Assembly (NCBI GenBank): GCA_903843965.1
Contig: CAIMRY010000034.1
Span: 1 to 64,000, forward strand
Reading direction: 5' to 3'
Source: an uncultured delta proteobacterium
GTDB lineage: Bacteria; Desulfobacterota; Desulfovibrionia; Desulfovibrionales; Desulfovibrionaceae
DNA length: 64,000 bases
Part shown: positions 43,237 to 52,798 of the stretch, piece after piece
How the letters are laid out: the number at the start of each line of letters is the position of its first letter
Position numbering within the stretch: the stretch's first letter is position 1
Made by a program: the position numbers and the translations under genes
The notes under the pieces: model-generated
Told to the model about the DNA's origin: nothing
The model's input: the letters and a program-made list of their open reading frames with translations, nothing else
Database searches by the model: none

Positions 43237-43370
43237 TACGTATCCACGAGAAATTTTCACGCACCCCCTGGACCCAAACCGATATGTGCGCTATGGTCAA
43301 AGCAGCCTTCAACAGACTCTTCCAGTGATCTTGAGTCACGTGTCAACTGCTGCAAATCCGGGGGCTTGCC

Positions 43371-43625
43371 ATGGATACGAAGCGCAAGAGAATGTACACG
43401 GGCAAGGTTGAGCTGCACAACGGCTGGGAGCTGCGGCCCTACGCCTACCAGACCGGCGAGGGCACGTACGTGCCGGAGTTGTCCACGCGCAAACACCACC
43501 CCGGCAGCGCCATCGACATCGTGACCATCGACATGGCCTGCTGCAGCAAGGACGACGCCATCATGGCGGCCTTGAAACACGGCCTGTGCCTGGTGACGGC
43601 CCTGGCGCTCAGCACGCGGGTCTGA
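43371..43625 (+). CDS. Hypothetical small protein (84 aa)
   Basis: The frame begins [20 protein letters not shown], with a GGGGG ribosome binding site 6 nt upstream of ATG 43371. It is soluble, with adjacent Cys ([20 protein letters not shown]) and a compact mixed composition. Codon use is like the neighbours'. No domain is recognised. It is divergent from the O-methyltransferase and 199 nt upstream of the chemoreceptor. Confidence 0.7.
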   Translation: MDTKRKRMYTGKVELHNGWELRPYAYQTGEGTYVPELSTRKHHPGSAIDIVTIDMACCSKDDAIMAALKHGLCLVTALALSTRV

Positions 43626-43824
43626 CCACTGCGCCGCCGCGCAGCGTGGCATGAGCCCCTGCGCCCTGCCCCCCGCAGGCCGGGCCGCACCCATCACCGC
43701 ATCCGTCACCACACCGTCACCAACATTTCACCAGCCAGCCACCCAGTGCGCACGGCTCCGGGGTATGCGGGGTCTCCAGGCGGGGCGCCACCCGCCGGAA
43801 ACTCCCACCCCGGAGCAGCACACC

Positions 43825-45678
43825 ATGCGCAACCTCCCTGTCTGGGGCAAGATCGCCCTCGGGCTCGCCGCAGCCTCCATCCTCACCCTGGCCATCACCG
43901 CCGGGGGCTATCTGGGCCTCTTGCGCACAGAGGCGGCCCTCACCGAAACCGGAAAACGCCGCATGCCCGCCGAAGAGGCCCTGGGCACCCTGCGCAATGC
44001 GCTGACCGCCATCCAGCGTGCCGAGCGCACCCTGCTCATCGAGGAGACCTCGCAAAACCCGACGGAAACCACGCGCCAACACGCGAACATGGAGAAATTC
44101 CAGACCCAGGCCCAGGCCGCCTTTTCCGCGTACGAGGCCCTGCCCGACGCGCCCGTGACCGACCCGGCCTGGGTGGAGCTGAAGAACGCCTGGGAGGCTT
44201 GGCTCACGCGGCACCGCAAGGTGCTCCAGCTGCTGGCCGCAGACATGCGCTTCGGCGCCATGGCCCTGAGCATGCGCGAGGCGCGGGAGGCGCAAATGCG
44301 CGTGGAGGCCGCCTTGGACGCCATGCAGGGGCGCGAGCGCGCCCAGGCCCAGGCCTTTGTGGCCAAGGCCCTGCCCCAGGCCCGGCACGACCGGCTGCTG
44401 CTTTTGGCGGCCTCGGCCCTGGCGCTGTTGACCTCGCTGGGGTTCGGCCTGCACATCACGCGCAACATCAGCCGCCCGCTGGGCAAGGCCCTGGCCTTTG
44501 CCCAGCGCGTGGCCGCAGGCGACCTCACGGCTTCGCTTACGGTCAACCGCCGCGACGAGCTGGGCAAAATGGCCGACGCCCTGCGCGTCATGGTCCAGGA
44601 GCTGCAAAAAGAGATAGCCCTGGCCGACGAGCGCGGCGAGGAAGCCGCCAGCGAGGCCGAGCGCGCCCGCCAGGCCGTGGAGGAGGCCCGCCAGGCCGGC
44701 CTGCGCGCGGAGCTTTCCCGGCGCGAGGGCATGCGCCAGGCGGCCTCGCGCATGGGGCTCGTGGTGGAGCGGCTGGGCTCGGCCTCGCAGGAGCTGGCCG
44801 CCCAGGTGGAGCAGAGCGCGCGCGGGGCCGAGGAGCAGTCGCGCCTGTCCATGCGCACGGCCGACGACATGGAGCGGCTCATCGCCTCCATCACCGGCAC
44901 GGACGCCGGGGCGGCGAGCGCGGCGGACACGGCTGGCGCCGCCCGCCAGAAGGCCCTGCACGGGGCCGAGGCCGTGGAGCTTGTGACCCGCGACGTGGCC
45001 GCCGTGCACCAGCGGGCCCAGGCCCTGCGCCTGGGCATGGACGCCCTGCGCGCCAAGAGTGAGGACATTGGGCGCATCATTTCCGTCATCGACGACATTG
45101 CCGACCAGACCAACCTGCTGGCCCTGAACGCGGCCATTGAGGCCGCCAGGGCGGGCGACGCCGGGCGCGGCTTCGCCGTGGTGGCCGACGAGGTGCGCAA
45201 GCTGGCCGAAAAGACCCAGGCCGCCACCAAACAGGTGGACGCCGCCATCCGGGGCATCCAGACCGAGATCGGCGGCAGCCTGGAGCAGGTGGACCTGGCG
45301 GGCCGGGCCGTGGACGAGGCCACGCAGCAGTCCGGGGCCTCGGCCAGCGCTTTGGCCGAGATCGTGGACCTGGCCTCCCGCGCGGCGGGCGAGGTGCGCG
45401 CCATCGCCCTGGACGCGCGCAGCCAGGCCGAGGCCGGGCGCGTGGTCAGCCAGTCCGTGGCCGACATGCGGCGCATCAGCGAGGAGACCAGCCGGGCCAT
45501 GGAGGAGAGCGCCCGCGCCGTGAGCGAGTTGGCGCACCAGGCCCACAACCTCTCGGGCCTGGTGGACGAGATCCGCCTCGACGCCGGGGGGGATGCCGGG
45601 GTGGACGCGGGAGACGGAAGCGCCGGGGACGGAGGCGGCGACGCACACGGCCTCGCGCTGCTGCGGCCTGCGGCCTGA
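43825..45678 (+). CDS. Methyl-accepting chemotaxis protein
   Basis: The 617-aa receptor has a TM helix (about 8-30), a periplasmic four-helix-bundle sensor (about 32-185), a second TM (about 190-213) and a HAMP ([20 protein letters not shown]). A cytoplasmic signalling domain carries the conserved hairpin tip [47 protein letters not shown] (positions 45075-45215). The C-terminal ~25 residues are a Gly/Asp repeat tail ([13 protein letters not shown]) with no CheR/CheB-docking pentapeptide. ATG 43825 is preceded by GGAG at 10 nt. Confidence 0.95.
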   Translation: MRNLPVWGKIALGLAAASILTLAITAGGYLGLLRTEAALTETGKRRMPAEEALGTLRNALTAIQRAERTLLIEETSQNPTETTRQHANMEKFQTQAQAAFSAYEALPDAPVTDPAWVELKNAWEAWLTRHRKVLQLLAADMRFGAMALSMREAREAQMRVEAALDAMQGRERAQAQAFVAKALPQARHDRLLLLAASALALLTSLGFGLHITRNISRPLGKALAFAQRVAAGDLTASLTVNRRDELGKMADALRVMVQELQKEIALADERGEEAASEAERARQAVEEARQAGLRAELSRREGMRQAASRMGLVVERLGSASQELAAQVEQSARGAEEQSRLSMRTADDMERLIASITGTDAGAASAADTAGAARQKALHGAEAVELVTRDVAAVHQRAQALRLGMDALRAKSEDIGRIISVIDDIADQTNLLALNAAIEAARAGDAGRGFAVVADEVRKLAEKTQAATKQVDAAIRGIQTEIGGSLEQVDLAGRAVDEATQQSGASASALAEIVDLASRAAGEVRAIALDARSQAEAGRVVSQSVADMRRISEETSRAMEESARAVSELAHQAHNLSGLVDEIRLDAGGDAGVDAGDGSAGDGGGDAHGLALLRPAA

Positions 45679-45701
45679 TCCCACCCTCGCCAAAATGAAC
45701 C

Positions 45702-45733
45702 GGGCGGCCCCTCCAGTGCAGGAGAGGCCGCCC
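45702..45733. terminator. Hairpin between convergent chemoreceptor and PEP carboxykinase genes
   Basis: GGGCGGCC and GGCCGCCC pair, with a further CCTCC/GGAG pairing inside the loop, followed by gttgtcattatt. It can serve both convergent genes; the T-tract is weak. Confidence 0.6.
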
Positions 45734-45843
45734 GTTGTCATTATTGCTTGCGCTTCCGGCTGACGGCGCTTCGCCTGGGCCGCGCGCCCGTGACGCCGCC
45801 GTTGCGGGGCCGGGGTTGCGGCTCCGCTTTCCCGGCTCCTCTT

Positions 45844-47589
45844 CTACTCTTCCTCGCCGCCGTTCACGCGCAGGGAATTAATGAGCGAGAGCAGAAGCCC
45901 CGGCTTGTCGTGCAGATCGCTGGACTGCAGGTACATCATGCGCTGGCGGAAGCGGTTCTTCAGCGTGGCCAGGTAGGCCGGGCGGTTCTCCACATTGTCC
46001 GGGTGGTACGTGTCGTAGTAGCCGGGCAGCAGGGCCTCCACGCTTTCGCGGGTGGGAATCTGCGCGCCGGGCAAGAGGCTCAGCTGCTCCCACTTGAGCT
46101 GGTCCAGCAATAGCGCCGTCTGGAGCTTCAGCGAAGTCTTGAGCGGAATGGCCCGCAGGTCCACGTCCGAGGCCTTCCAGAAGCCGCTGGAGTTGAAGCA
46201 GTAGCCCACCGCCCCCTGGCTGAAGACCTTGGTGAAGGCCTGCACGTCGCGCCACAGCTCGTACACGCGAAACGGGTTGGCATAGGGCACGAAGACCAGC
46301 TTCTGCAGCTCCTCTTCGGGCACGTTCTCGGCCCGGTTGCGCCGGGTCATCAGGCTGGCGCCCATGGCCACGGCCAGGGCCGGGTCGTTGAAGCGCATCA
46401 AGGGCGGCAGGCAGGAGTCCTTCATCAGCCAGCAGATGATGTCCGGGAAGCCGCAGCGGTTCACGTACGCGCCCAGCAGGTCGCGGTCGAACAGGGCGCG
46501 GCCGTTGGAGTTGCGCAGGTCCTGGCCCAGGGGCAGCACCTTGCCGTCCACCTCGATGAGCCCGTGGTTCATGACCGAGATGATGTAGCGCCAGTCGTCA
46601 TGGCCCAGCGGGCGGGAGTCGGTCTTGTCGAAGAGCGTGGGCTCCCACACGCGGCAGACCTTTTCCGCGCAGTCGATCTGGAAGGCGTCGTCGTGCAGGA
46701 CCACCTTCTTGATCCCGGCGGGCAGGGTGCCGCCGTTGTCCGGGCTGTTGGTGTGCGAGCTTTTGCCCGTGCCGGACAGGCCGAAAAAGGCGATGCTGCG
46801 CTTGCCCGCGCTTTTGTGCGCCGGGTCGGCGCAGGCGGAGAAGTCGATCTCCTTGATGCCGCCGTGGCAGGCGGCCATGCCGAGGCGCATGCCGGATGTC
46901 CAGGCCAGGGTGAGCGTGCCCTTCTTGCGCTCGCCAAAGTAGCGCATTCCGAGGTTGAATATGACGTTGGCCGTCTCGTCCACCAGGGCCAGCTGCGGGC
47001 CTCCGTGGTTGTTGTAGAACGGGTCGGGGTTGCTCCACAGGTTGTCGCCGATGATCAGGATGTCCTGGATGGGCAGCTTGGGGCTCCCCGCGTACTGCTT
47101 GGCCAGCTCGTCAAAGGGCGTAAAGTTGGCCAGCCAGTTGAAGACGTTCACCGCGTCGTCCGCGCCGGCCACCAGGGTGGCCCGGATCATCAGGTCGCGG
47201 TCCAGGCCGAGCACGGCGTGGGCCTTGATGAGCGGGCGCTTCTGGAAGTCGAACATGGCCTCGCGCACGTCGCCCAGGATTTTCTGCTGCTCGCTCAGGG
47301 TCAGCGCGTTGTAGAAACGCCGCGCATTGGCCGAGCGGCCCACGATGCGGCCGTGGCAGTTGTTCAGCACGCGCGCGCCCTTGGGCAAGCCCAGGCGCTT
47401 GGCCGCCGGGGGGTACACGGGCATGTCGGTCAGGGCCACGTCGTGCTGGTCCTGGGCCAGCTCGTAGGCCTCGGCCGCATTGACCAAGAGCACGCGCGGG
47501 TCCAAAATCAGGGTTTCGGCCAGGGCGCGCAGGGGGGGCATCTGGGACAGGTCTGGACCGTAGAACTCGTAGCTCGACTGGCTGGACAT
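45844..47589 (-). CDS. pckA: Phosphoenolpyruvate carboxykinase (ATP-type)
   Basis: The 581-aa enzyme shows the PEPCK P-loop GLSGTGKSSH and metal/nucleotide region VLHDDAFQIDCAEKVC. Upstream core elements include IGDNLWSNPDPFYNNHGGPQ and MRYFGERKKGTLTLAW. It would interconvert oxaloacetate and PEP with ATP/ADP in the cytoplasm. It is slightly longer than classic ATP-PEPCK and has a divergent N-terminal domain, so it belongs to a divergent subgroup. ATG 47589 has GGAGG 7 nt upstream, and a TTGACC-N18-TATTCT promoter lies ~100 nt further up. Confidence 0.88.
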   Translation of the reverse strand: MSSQSSYEFYGPDLSQMPPLRALAETLILDPRVLLVNAAEAYELAQDQHDVALTDMPVYPPAAKRLGLPKGARVLNNCHGRIVGRSANARRFYNALTLSEQQKILGDVREAMFDFQKRPLIKAHAVLGLDRDLMIRATLVAGADDAVNVFNWLANFTPFDELAKQYAGSPKLPIQDILIIGDNLWSNPDPFYNNHGGPQLALVDETANVIFNLGMRYFGERKKGTLTLAWTSGMRLGMAACHGGIKEIDFSACADPAHKSAGKRSIAFFGLSGTGKSSHTNSPDNGGTLPAGIKKVVLHDDAFQIDCAEKVCRVWEPTLFDKTDSRPLGHDDWRYIISVMNHGLIEVDGKVLPLGQDLRNSNGRALFDRDLLGAYVNRCGFPDIICWLMKDSCLPPLMRFNDPALAVAMGASLMTRRNRAENVPEEELQKLVFVPYANPFRVYELWRDVQAFTKVFSQGAVGYCFNSSGFWKASDVDLRAIPLKTSLKLQTALLLDQLKWEQLSLLPGAQIPTRESVEALLPGYYDTYHPDNVENRPAYLATLKNRFRQRMMYLQSSDLHDKPGLLLSLINSLRVNGGEEE

Positions 47590-47690
47590 CCGGGGGGCCT
47601 CCAAAAAATACCGCGCCGGGCGCGGAGAGTGTACGAGCGGGGCGAGCCCCCGCTTTTTTCCGTGCGCTGGGGTGTCCGCCGTCAGGCACC

Positions 47691-47720
47691 AGAATAGGGC
47701 ATCAAGGGGGCAGTGGTCAA
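47691..47720 (-). promoter_or_regulatory. Probable sigma-70 promoter of pckA
   Basis: On the minus strand TTGACC (47720-47715) and TATTCT (47696-47691) are separated by 18 bp, giving a start near 47684 and a ~95-nt leader before the pckA ATG. Confidence 0.5.
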
Positions 47721-47770
47721 CGGGGGGTGTCAATAGCGCTGCCGATGGGCACGCGCCAGGGTATAAGCTA

Positions 47771-47965
47771 CTACTCAGTGGCGAAGTTGAAGTATGCGGC
47801 AGAAGGCGGAAAAGTCCGCACGTTGACGGACCGGGCCTGTTGGCCCTGCTTACCGTAAACAAAACGGAAGGAGACGACGTTTGGTGCCACTGTTCTCACT
47901 GCTTCGATAGTGCACTGCGCGGCAGCTGCCACGACAGCCGTGCGAAACTCTTTGGGCTTGCTCAT
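47771..47965 (-). CDS. Small protein of the AT-rich island (64 aa)
   Basis: The frame starts MSKPKEFRTAVVAAAAQCTI and its ATG overlaps the stop of the upstream 2TM-GAF gene (ATGA), with GGAG just upstream, so the two are translationally coupled. It is a basic, compact protein with a beta-like second half (VVSFRFVYGKQGQQARSVNV). No signal peptide or known domain is seen. The base composition is less G+C-rich than the chromosome. The tight coupling suggests a partner or inhibitor of the membrane GAF protein. Confidence 0.7.
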   Translation of the reverse strand: MSKPKEFRTAVVAAAAQCTIEAVRTVAPNVVSFRFVYGKQGQQARSVNVRTFPPSAAYFNFATE

Positions 47966-48885
47966 TCGTTTTCTCCAAACTGGCTGATGATGTCGGAGTA
48001 CAGCCTCAAGGGGTGGTAAAGGGAGTCGGCAATACCCGCGCCGATTTCGAAATCCCACGAAGGCAAAAACACATTAGTGCAGGGACTGTCAACCGCCAAA
48101 AAACCGATGCACTGGTCATCTGGGATACCGGTTGCGCCGCGCCGCTGCTGGATGGGCCAGACGACGGCGCTTTTATACGGAAGTTTCCGCGCATCTTCAT
48201 CGGCAGGGTAGCGCTGTGCAAAGGCCGCGTCGCTGGAGGAAAAATATTTCCGCTTTTTACGCAGCTCATCCAGATTGTTTGATAAAAAGCAGCGATTCCC
48301 GGCGTTGTAGTTGGAATACAAATTAACAAAATCGGAGTTATGTTCCAGCCTGTCGGCATTGTGCTCCTGTCGCCAGCGGTCCATCTCATGGCAGAGCGCA
48401 GCGGAGTTCTTATCACGAGCAAGCGCCTGAACATAAAAATTCTCGCCCTGCTCGTAGATGGTCTTTACGCAGGCTCGGCAGGCAGTGCCCGTGAGCATAG
48501 CGAAGAGCCGCTGCACTTCGTTGAGAATATCAGTCAGCATCCTGTTGGCGGTCCCCATGGCCAAGTCCTTATTAACGGGCTCTCCGATCTGCTGCTTGCG
48601 TAAGATATCCAGCAGCATGGAGTGCAGATCGCGGCAGTAGTGTTGGCACATGTGAATGTGCACAGTGATGTCCGCGTAACGCTCCTTGCGAGCGATGGAC
48701 CATTCTCTGAGCAAGGTGCCCAAAAACAACAGGAGAAGGATAAGGCACACTGTCCCGTTGGTTATTAATGCGAGGGCGGATTTGTCAATGGTCAAGAAGG
48801 TCGCCATTAGTGGGAGCAACCCAATGATGCTCGCGCAGGACGCCAGGAGGGTTAGGTGGTTGCCAACGCTGCGAAGATCTCTCAT
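47962..48885 (-). CDS. Two-TM membrane protein with cytoplasmic GAF-like domain
   Basis: The ~307-aa protein starts at ATG 48885 (GAGG 9 nt upstream; TTG 48900 also in frame). Two hydrophobic helices occupy about residues 10-30 and 38-58 (HLTLLASCASIIGLLPLMA, GTVCLILLLLFLGTLL). A helical stretch follows, then a GAF-like domain (about 125-300) with ACRACVKTIYEQGENFYVQA, PYKSAVVWPIQ, CIGFLAVDSP and IGAGIADSLYHPL. Composition and codon choice are clearly A+T-richer than the flanks, implying recent transfer. It probably senses a small ligand at the inner membrane. No enzymatic domain is visible. Confidence 0.8.
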   Translation of the reverse strand: MRDLRSVGNHLTLLASCASIIGLLPLMATFLTIDKSALALITNGTVCLILLLLFLGTLLREWSIARKERYADITVHIHMCQHYCRDLHSMLLDILRKQQIGEPVNKDLAMGTANRMLTDILNEVQRLFAMLTGTACRACVKTIYEQGENFYVQALARDKNSAALCHEMDRWRQEHNADRLEHNSDFVNLYSNYNAGNRCFLSNNLDELRKKRKYFSSSDAAFAQRYPADEDARKLPYKSAVVWPIQQRRGATGIPDDQCIGFLAVDSPCTNVFLPSWDFEIGAGIADSLYHPLRLYSDIISQFGENE

Positions 48886-48937
48886 CGGGCGGTGCCTCAA
48901 GATCAGGTTGGACTATGGGCAGTAACGATACCGCATG

Positions 48938-48955
48938 TAGAATATCAACATTCTA
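48938..48955. promoter_or_regulatory. Operator-like palindrome in the island promoter
   Basis: TAGAAT-atcaac-ATTCTA is a perfect 6-6-6 inverted repeat covering the -10 side of the spacer of the island promoter. A TCAACATT motif is also directly repeated at 48946-48953 and 48963-48970. A repressor bound here would block RNA polymerase. Confidence 0.6.
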
Positions 48956-48966
48956 GACTATGTCAA
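48939..48966 (-). promoter_or_regulatory. Sigma-70 promoter of the AT-rich island
   Basis: TTGACA (48966-48961) and TATTCT (48944-48939) on the minus strand are separated by 16 bp, placing the start near 48931, about 46 nt before the 2TM-GAF ATG. The -35 is a perfect consensus. Confidence 0.7.
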
Positions 48967-49029
48967 CATTATTCTTTGCGTTTGCGCCTCGCAAGCGGCT
49001 AGAGTAGCCGACACGAGTCTCACCCGCCT

Positions 49030-50061
49030 CTACCCCAACCCAAATTCCGCCTCGCCCCACGCCGCCGCCCGCAGCCCCAGCCCGGCGTATTCGGCCCGCA
49101 GCGCATTGCCCTGCCCCAGCACCTCGCCCTGCCAGCGCTTCGGGACATAGAGCGTAGACGCGGGCGCCGGGAGCGCGGCGAGGAGGCCGCGCACGTGCAG
49201 CAAAAGCGCCCTGGCCCGGGCCATCTGGCCAATCGCCGGGTGCCGGGGTCCGGCCAGCACGGCCAGCCCCGCCTGCTCGGCCAAGCCCAGGCGCGCGGCG
49301 GGGATTCCGGCCGCCCACAGGCTGCGCAGGGCGCGGGCCAGGGCGTCCACCGTGTCGGGAAGGGTCCAGGGCGTGAACGACCCGGCCCGCCACAGCCCGG
49401 CCAGCTCCGTGCCCTCCAGCACCAGGCAGGGGTACAGCCGGACGAGCTCCGGCGCACTTTCCGGCGCAAGCCCGGTCACGGTCGCGATGTCCCGGGCAAA
49501 GGCCTTTAGTCCCTGCGGCCCTTCCATGCCGGGCATCCCCGGCAGCAGCTGCACGCCCAGGCCCAGGCCCGCCGCGCGCACCATGCGGCAGGCGGCCAGG
49601 GCCGTGGCCCCGTCGTAACCGCGCCTGCTGGCGGCCAGGGCCGCGTCTGAAAAGCTCTGCACGCCCAGCTCGATGAGATCCAGCCCGCGCGCGCGCAAGG
49701 AGGCCAAGAGGGCCGGGGTCACGGCGTCGGGCCTGGTCGAGCAGCGCACGCGGCACACGCGCCCCAAGGTCCGCAGCTCCGCCGCGAGGTCGAGGAAGCG
49801 CTCGGGCCAAGGCGAAGGCAGAGCGGTGAAGGTGCCGCCATAATAGGCCAGCTCCACCGGGCCGTCGGCCTCTGGCCGGGCCAGGATGTCCGCGCGGGCG
49901 CGGGCCAGCACGTCGGCCAGCGCCACGGGGGCCTGGCCGGTCTGGGCGGGCTGATTGCAGTAAAGGCAGCGGCCTGGGCACCCGGCCAGGGGCAGAAACA
50001 CCGGGAAGACCTTTGGCCGCGCGGGGCGCACGGGCTCAGGGTGGGGGAAGCGCACAGGCAT
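49030..50061 (-). CDS. Elp3/HemN-like radical SAM protein
   Basis: The ~343-aa enzyme has a radical SAM 4Fe-4S motif CPGRCLYC within FLPLAGCPGRCLYCNQPAQT. Typical downstream elements are AYYGGTFTALP, STRPDAVTPALLASLRARGL and LIELGVQSFSDAALAASRRG. This belongs to the Elp3-like B12-independent group; there is no C-terminal acetyltransferase domain. The chemistry and substrate are unknown; tRNA or porphyrin-related targets are only guesses. The start at 50061 (MPVRFPHPEP) has a weak ribosome binding site; an in-frame ATG lies 9 nt upstream. Confidence 0.85.
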   Translation of the reverse strand: MPVRFPHPEPVRPARPKVFPVFLPLAGCPGRCLYCNQPAQTGQAPVALADVLARARADILARPEADGPVELAYYGGTFTALPSPWPERFLDLAAELRTLGRVCRVRCSTRPDAVTPALLASLRARGLDLIELGVQSFSDAALAASRRGYDGATALAACRMVRAAGLGLGVQLLPGMPGMEGPQGLKAFARDIATVTGLAPESAPELVRLYPCLVLEGTELAGLWRAGSFTPWTLPDTVDALARALRSLWAAGIPAARLGLAEQAGLAVLAGPRHPAIGQMARARALLLHVRGLLAALPAPASTLYVPKRWQGEVLGQGNALRAEYAGLGLRAAAWGEAEFGLG

Positions 50062-50120
50062 GGCCGGGCAGTAGGCCCAAGCCCGGCGCGGTGTCAAATG
50101 CGCCGGGCCGGGTTCACACG

Positions 50121-52634
50121 CTAGTACGAGTCCTGCTGCCACATCTCGGGCTCGAAGCGCAGCACCTTGTTGCGGCCCGCGTCCTTAGCCGCGTAGAGGG
50201 CCACGTCCGCGTACTTGATGACCTTGTACAGCGTGTCGCCGTGCTCCGGATACTCGGCCAGACCCAGGCTCATGGTCTTGGTGATCTGCTGGCCGTCGGG
50301 CAGGTGGAAGGCCGTGCCCTCCACGGCGGCGCGGATCTTCTCGGCCGCGAACAGGGCGCCGCCCTCTGTGGGCTCGTGCAGCAGGATCAGGAACTCCTCC
50401 CCGCCGTAGCGCACGAGCAGGTCGCTTTCGCGCAGGCTGCGGCGGATGATCTGGGCCACCTGGCGCAGCACCGCGTCCCCGGCCTGGTGCCCGTACTGGT
50501 CGTTGACCTGCTTGAAAAAGTCCAGGTCGGCCATGAGGATGGCCACCTTGCGGCACTCGCGCTTGCTCAAGGACTCCAGGTTCGGCAGGTACTCGTCCAG
50601 GTAGCGCCGGTTGTAGCAGTCAGTCAGGGCGTCGCGCAGGGACTGCTCCTTGCTGGCCTCCAGCAGGCGCAGGGAGGACAGCACCGGGGCCGACTCGTCC
50701 AGGTACTTGCGCAGCATCACCAGGCGCTTGCGGTTGGGGTCCCACTCGGCCTTGGGGAACAGGAAGGAGAACACGGCGCCCACGCGTCCGCCCATGACCA
50801 TGGGCAGGCAGCAGCGCACGTGCTTGTCCGTGTCGATGTTGAAGTAGGGGCAGAGCACGGGGTTGGGGTGGCTGGCCACCTCCTCGGCCCCGCGCCGGGC
50901 CCGGCACAGGCTGCTGTTGTGCAGCACGTCAGGGCTCATGTGCTGGCAGAAGCCGCCCCTGTCGAGCACCAGCTCCATGCGGTTCTGGCCGGGCACCACC
51001 TCGACCACGGCATAGGCAGAGAGCCGGAAGTGCGTATGAAACACGTGGTCCAACTGGTGGTAGACCTCGGCGATGTTGTTCACGCCCTGCAGGTCATGGC
51101 TGAAGGCGGTGAGCCGGGCCATCTCCTCCAGGTAGCCGGAGACCTGGTCCAGCGAGGGCATGGCCTGCTGGTGCCCCTGCTGGTGGCGCAACACCTCATT
51201 GAGCAGCCCGCCCACCCGGCCCAGGAACACCCCCCAGATGCGCATCATGGTGTTGACCAGGTTCTTCATCTCGGCCAGCTCGTCGCCGCAGCGGGCGATG
51301 TAGACCGGGCAGCTGGTGCACGTGCCGTACTTGTTCAGGAACAGGCAGGTGCCGCGCAAGGTGGGCGACACGGCCTCGGTGCCGGTCTCCAGGTAGCAGA
51401 CCAGATTGGGGTTCTTGTGGACCACGCACTCCTTGTTCGGGCAGCGCAGCACCTCCAGGCAGTGCACATGGTCGGAGTCGAAGCGCTCCACGAAGTCGCT
51501 GCCGTGGGAGGCCAGGATGATCTTCTTCAGCCGCTCCAGGAACTTCATGACGCGCCGCACGTTCATATACAGCACGAGCCACATGGACAGCGCACCGACC
51601 ACGGCCAACAGCCCGAACCAGAAGGTCTTCATGGCGTTCTGCTGAACCACGGCCCCGGCGTTGTAGGTCAGCACCAGGGAGCCCACCTGGCGGCCCTGGA
51701 AGTCGTCCACGGGGATGATGCGGAACAGGAAGTTGTCCACCCGACCGGTGGCGGGGCCTGCTTCCAGCGCCTTGTCGGCCAGGTGGGCGTCGGCGTCGCC
51801 CAGGCTCTTGACCATGATCCAGTTGTCGAAGGCGGCCCGCTCGATGCCGCCGTCCCACAGCCCCTTGAACTTCTTGTCGATGACGAAGACGATGCCGTAA
51901 TCCTGGGGCAGGGTGAGCCTCTGCAGGGCGTCGACGATGTTCATGGCCGCCTCCACGCTGCCCACGTGGCGGCCCTGGTGGAACACCGGGGCTATGCTGC
52001 GGATCACCGTGCCGCCCTGGCCCAGCTCCAGGCCGGAGAAGGGGGCCAGCTCACGGTTCACGCGCACCACCATGAAGCGGGTCTTGGAGAGGTCGTCGCC
52101 GTAGCGGTGGATGTCCCAGGTGCGCAAGAGCGAGACCGAGGCCGGGGTGTGGAAGTGGAAGTACAGGCTGGTGTTGCCCGTGGCCACGCGCAGCTTGTCC
52201 GCATAGGGCAGGATGAAGGTCTTCAGGGCCTCGCGGTCCTTTTTTTCCATGGCCTCGGTGATTTCCGGCAGGTTCACCAGGGAGCTCACCGAGGCCGTGA
52301 GGCCGTCCATGCGGGTGCGGATCTCATCGTGCATCCAGTGCTCCAGGAGCTTCAGCCGCTCCTGCACGCCACGCTCCATGGAGCTGCTGAGCTGCCAGGC
52401 CTCGAAGCCGATGAGGCTCAGCATGCCGACGGAGAGGAGCACGCCCGCCACCAGCAGGATGCGCAGCCGCAGGCCCCACTGGGAGGGCTTGAGCAGGTGC
52501 GGCAGGTCGAAGTGAGGCAGGGTCTTGCCACGGCGCGGTACGCCGTTCGCTGCGGGTTCGCGGCTCTCCGGGGCGGGAGCGGAGGAGACGGCGGCTGGGG
52601 CGTCTGGCGTGGCGGCTGGGGTCGCGTCTGGCAT
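50121..52634 (-). CDS. dCache-GGDEF membrane diguanylate cyclase with Cys-rich linker
   Basis: The 837-aa protein has a TM (about 57-80), a double-Cache periplasmic domain (about 85-320; TWDIHRYGDDLSKTRFMVVR) and a second TM (about 335-355). A Cys-rich segment follows (HCLEVLRCPNKEC, NPNLVCYLETG, GTCTSCPVYIARC), then a GAF-like region and a C-terminal GGDEF (DALTDCYNRRYL, LMADLDFFKQVNDQYGH, RYGGEEFLILL). The Cys cluster, seen in deltaproteobacterial sensors, may bind metal or an Fe-S cluster. GGGAG precedes ATG 52634 at 7 nt. It should make c-di-GMP in response to a periplasmic ligand. Confidence 0.92.
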   Translation of the reverse strand: MPDATPAATPDAPAAVSSAPAPESREPAANGVPRRGKTLPHFDLPHLLKPSQWGLRLRILLVAGVLLSVGMLSLIGFEAWQLSSSMERGVQERLKLLEHWMHDEIRTRMDGLTASVSSLVNLPEITEAMEKKDREALKTFILPYADKLRVATGNTSLYFHFHTPASVSLLRTWDIHRYGDDLSKTRFMVVRVNRELAPFSGLELGQGGTVIRSIAPVFHQGRHVGSVEAAMNIVDALQRLTLPQDYGIVFVIDKKFKGLWDGGIERAAFDNWIMVKSLGDADAHLADKALEAGPATGRVDNFLFRIIPVDDFQGRQVGSLVLTYNAGAVVQQNAMKTFWFGLLAVVGALSMWLVLYMNVRRVMKFLERLKKIILASHGSDFVERFDSDHVHCLEVLRCPNKECVVHKNPNLVCYLETGTEAVSPTLRGTCLFLNKYGTCTSCPVYIARCGDELAEMKNLVNTMMRIWGVFLGRVGGLLNEVLRHQQGHQQAMPSLDQVSGYLEEMARLTAFSHDLQGVNNIAEVYHQLDHVFHTHFRLSAYAVVEVVPGQNRMELVLDRGGFCQHMSPDVLHNSSLCRARRGAEEVASHPNPVLCPYFNIDTDKHVRCCLPMVMGGRVGAVFSFLFPKAEWDPNRKRLVMLRKYLDESAPVLSSLRLLEASKEQSLRDALTDCYNRRYLDEYLPNLESLSKRECRKVAILMADLDFFKQVNDQYGHQAGDAVLRQVAQIIRRSLRESDLLVRYGGEEFLILLHEPTEGGALFAAEKIRAAVEGTAFHLPDGQQITKTMSLGLAEYPEHGDTLYKVIKYADVALYAAKDAGRNKVLRFEPEMWQQDSY

Positions 52635-52798
52635 CAGGGCACTCCCTTCAACTGGGGCGGCTGGGGCGGCGCGGACACCTTGCCCCGATTACGTTTTTCT
52701 TGCCAGGAATGCTTACGCATGTCAACGAGATGTGCGTAGTTGGGCGGCCTCTTTGGACAGGGCGGCCAGTGCCGGGCCGCAGGGACGGGCGGGGACGC

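Noticed and set aside
45844-47862. Upstream in-frame extension of the PEP carboxykinase
   Set aside because: ATG 47589 has a good ribosome binding site and the extension would cover the promoter; its sequence is not protein-like.
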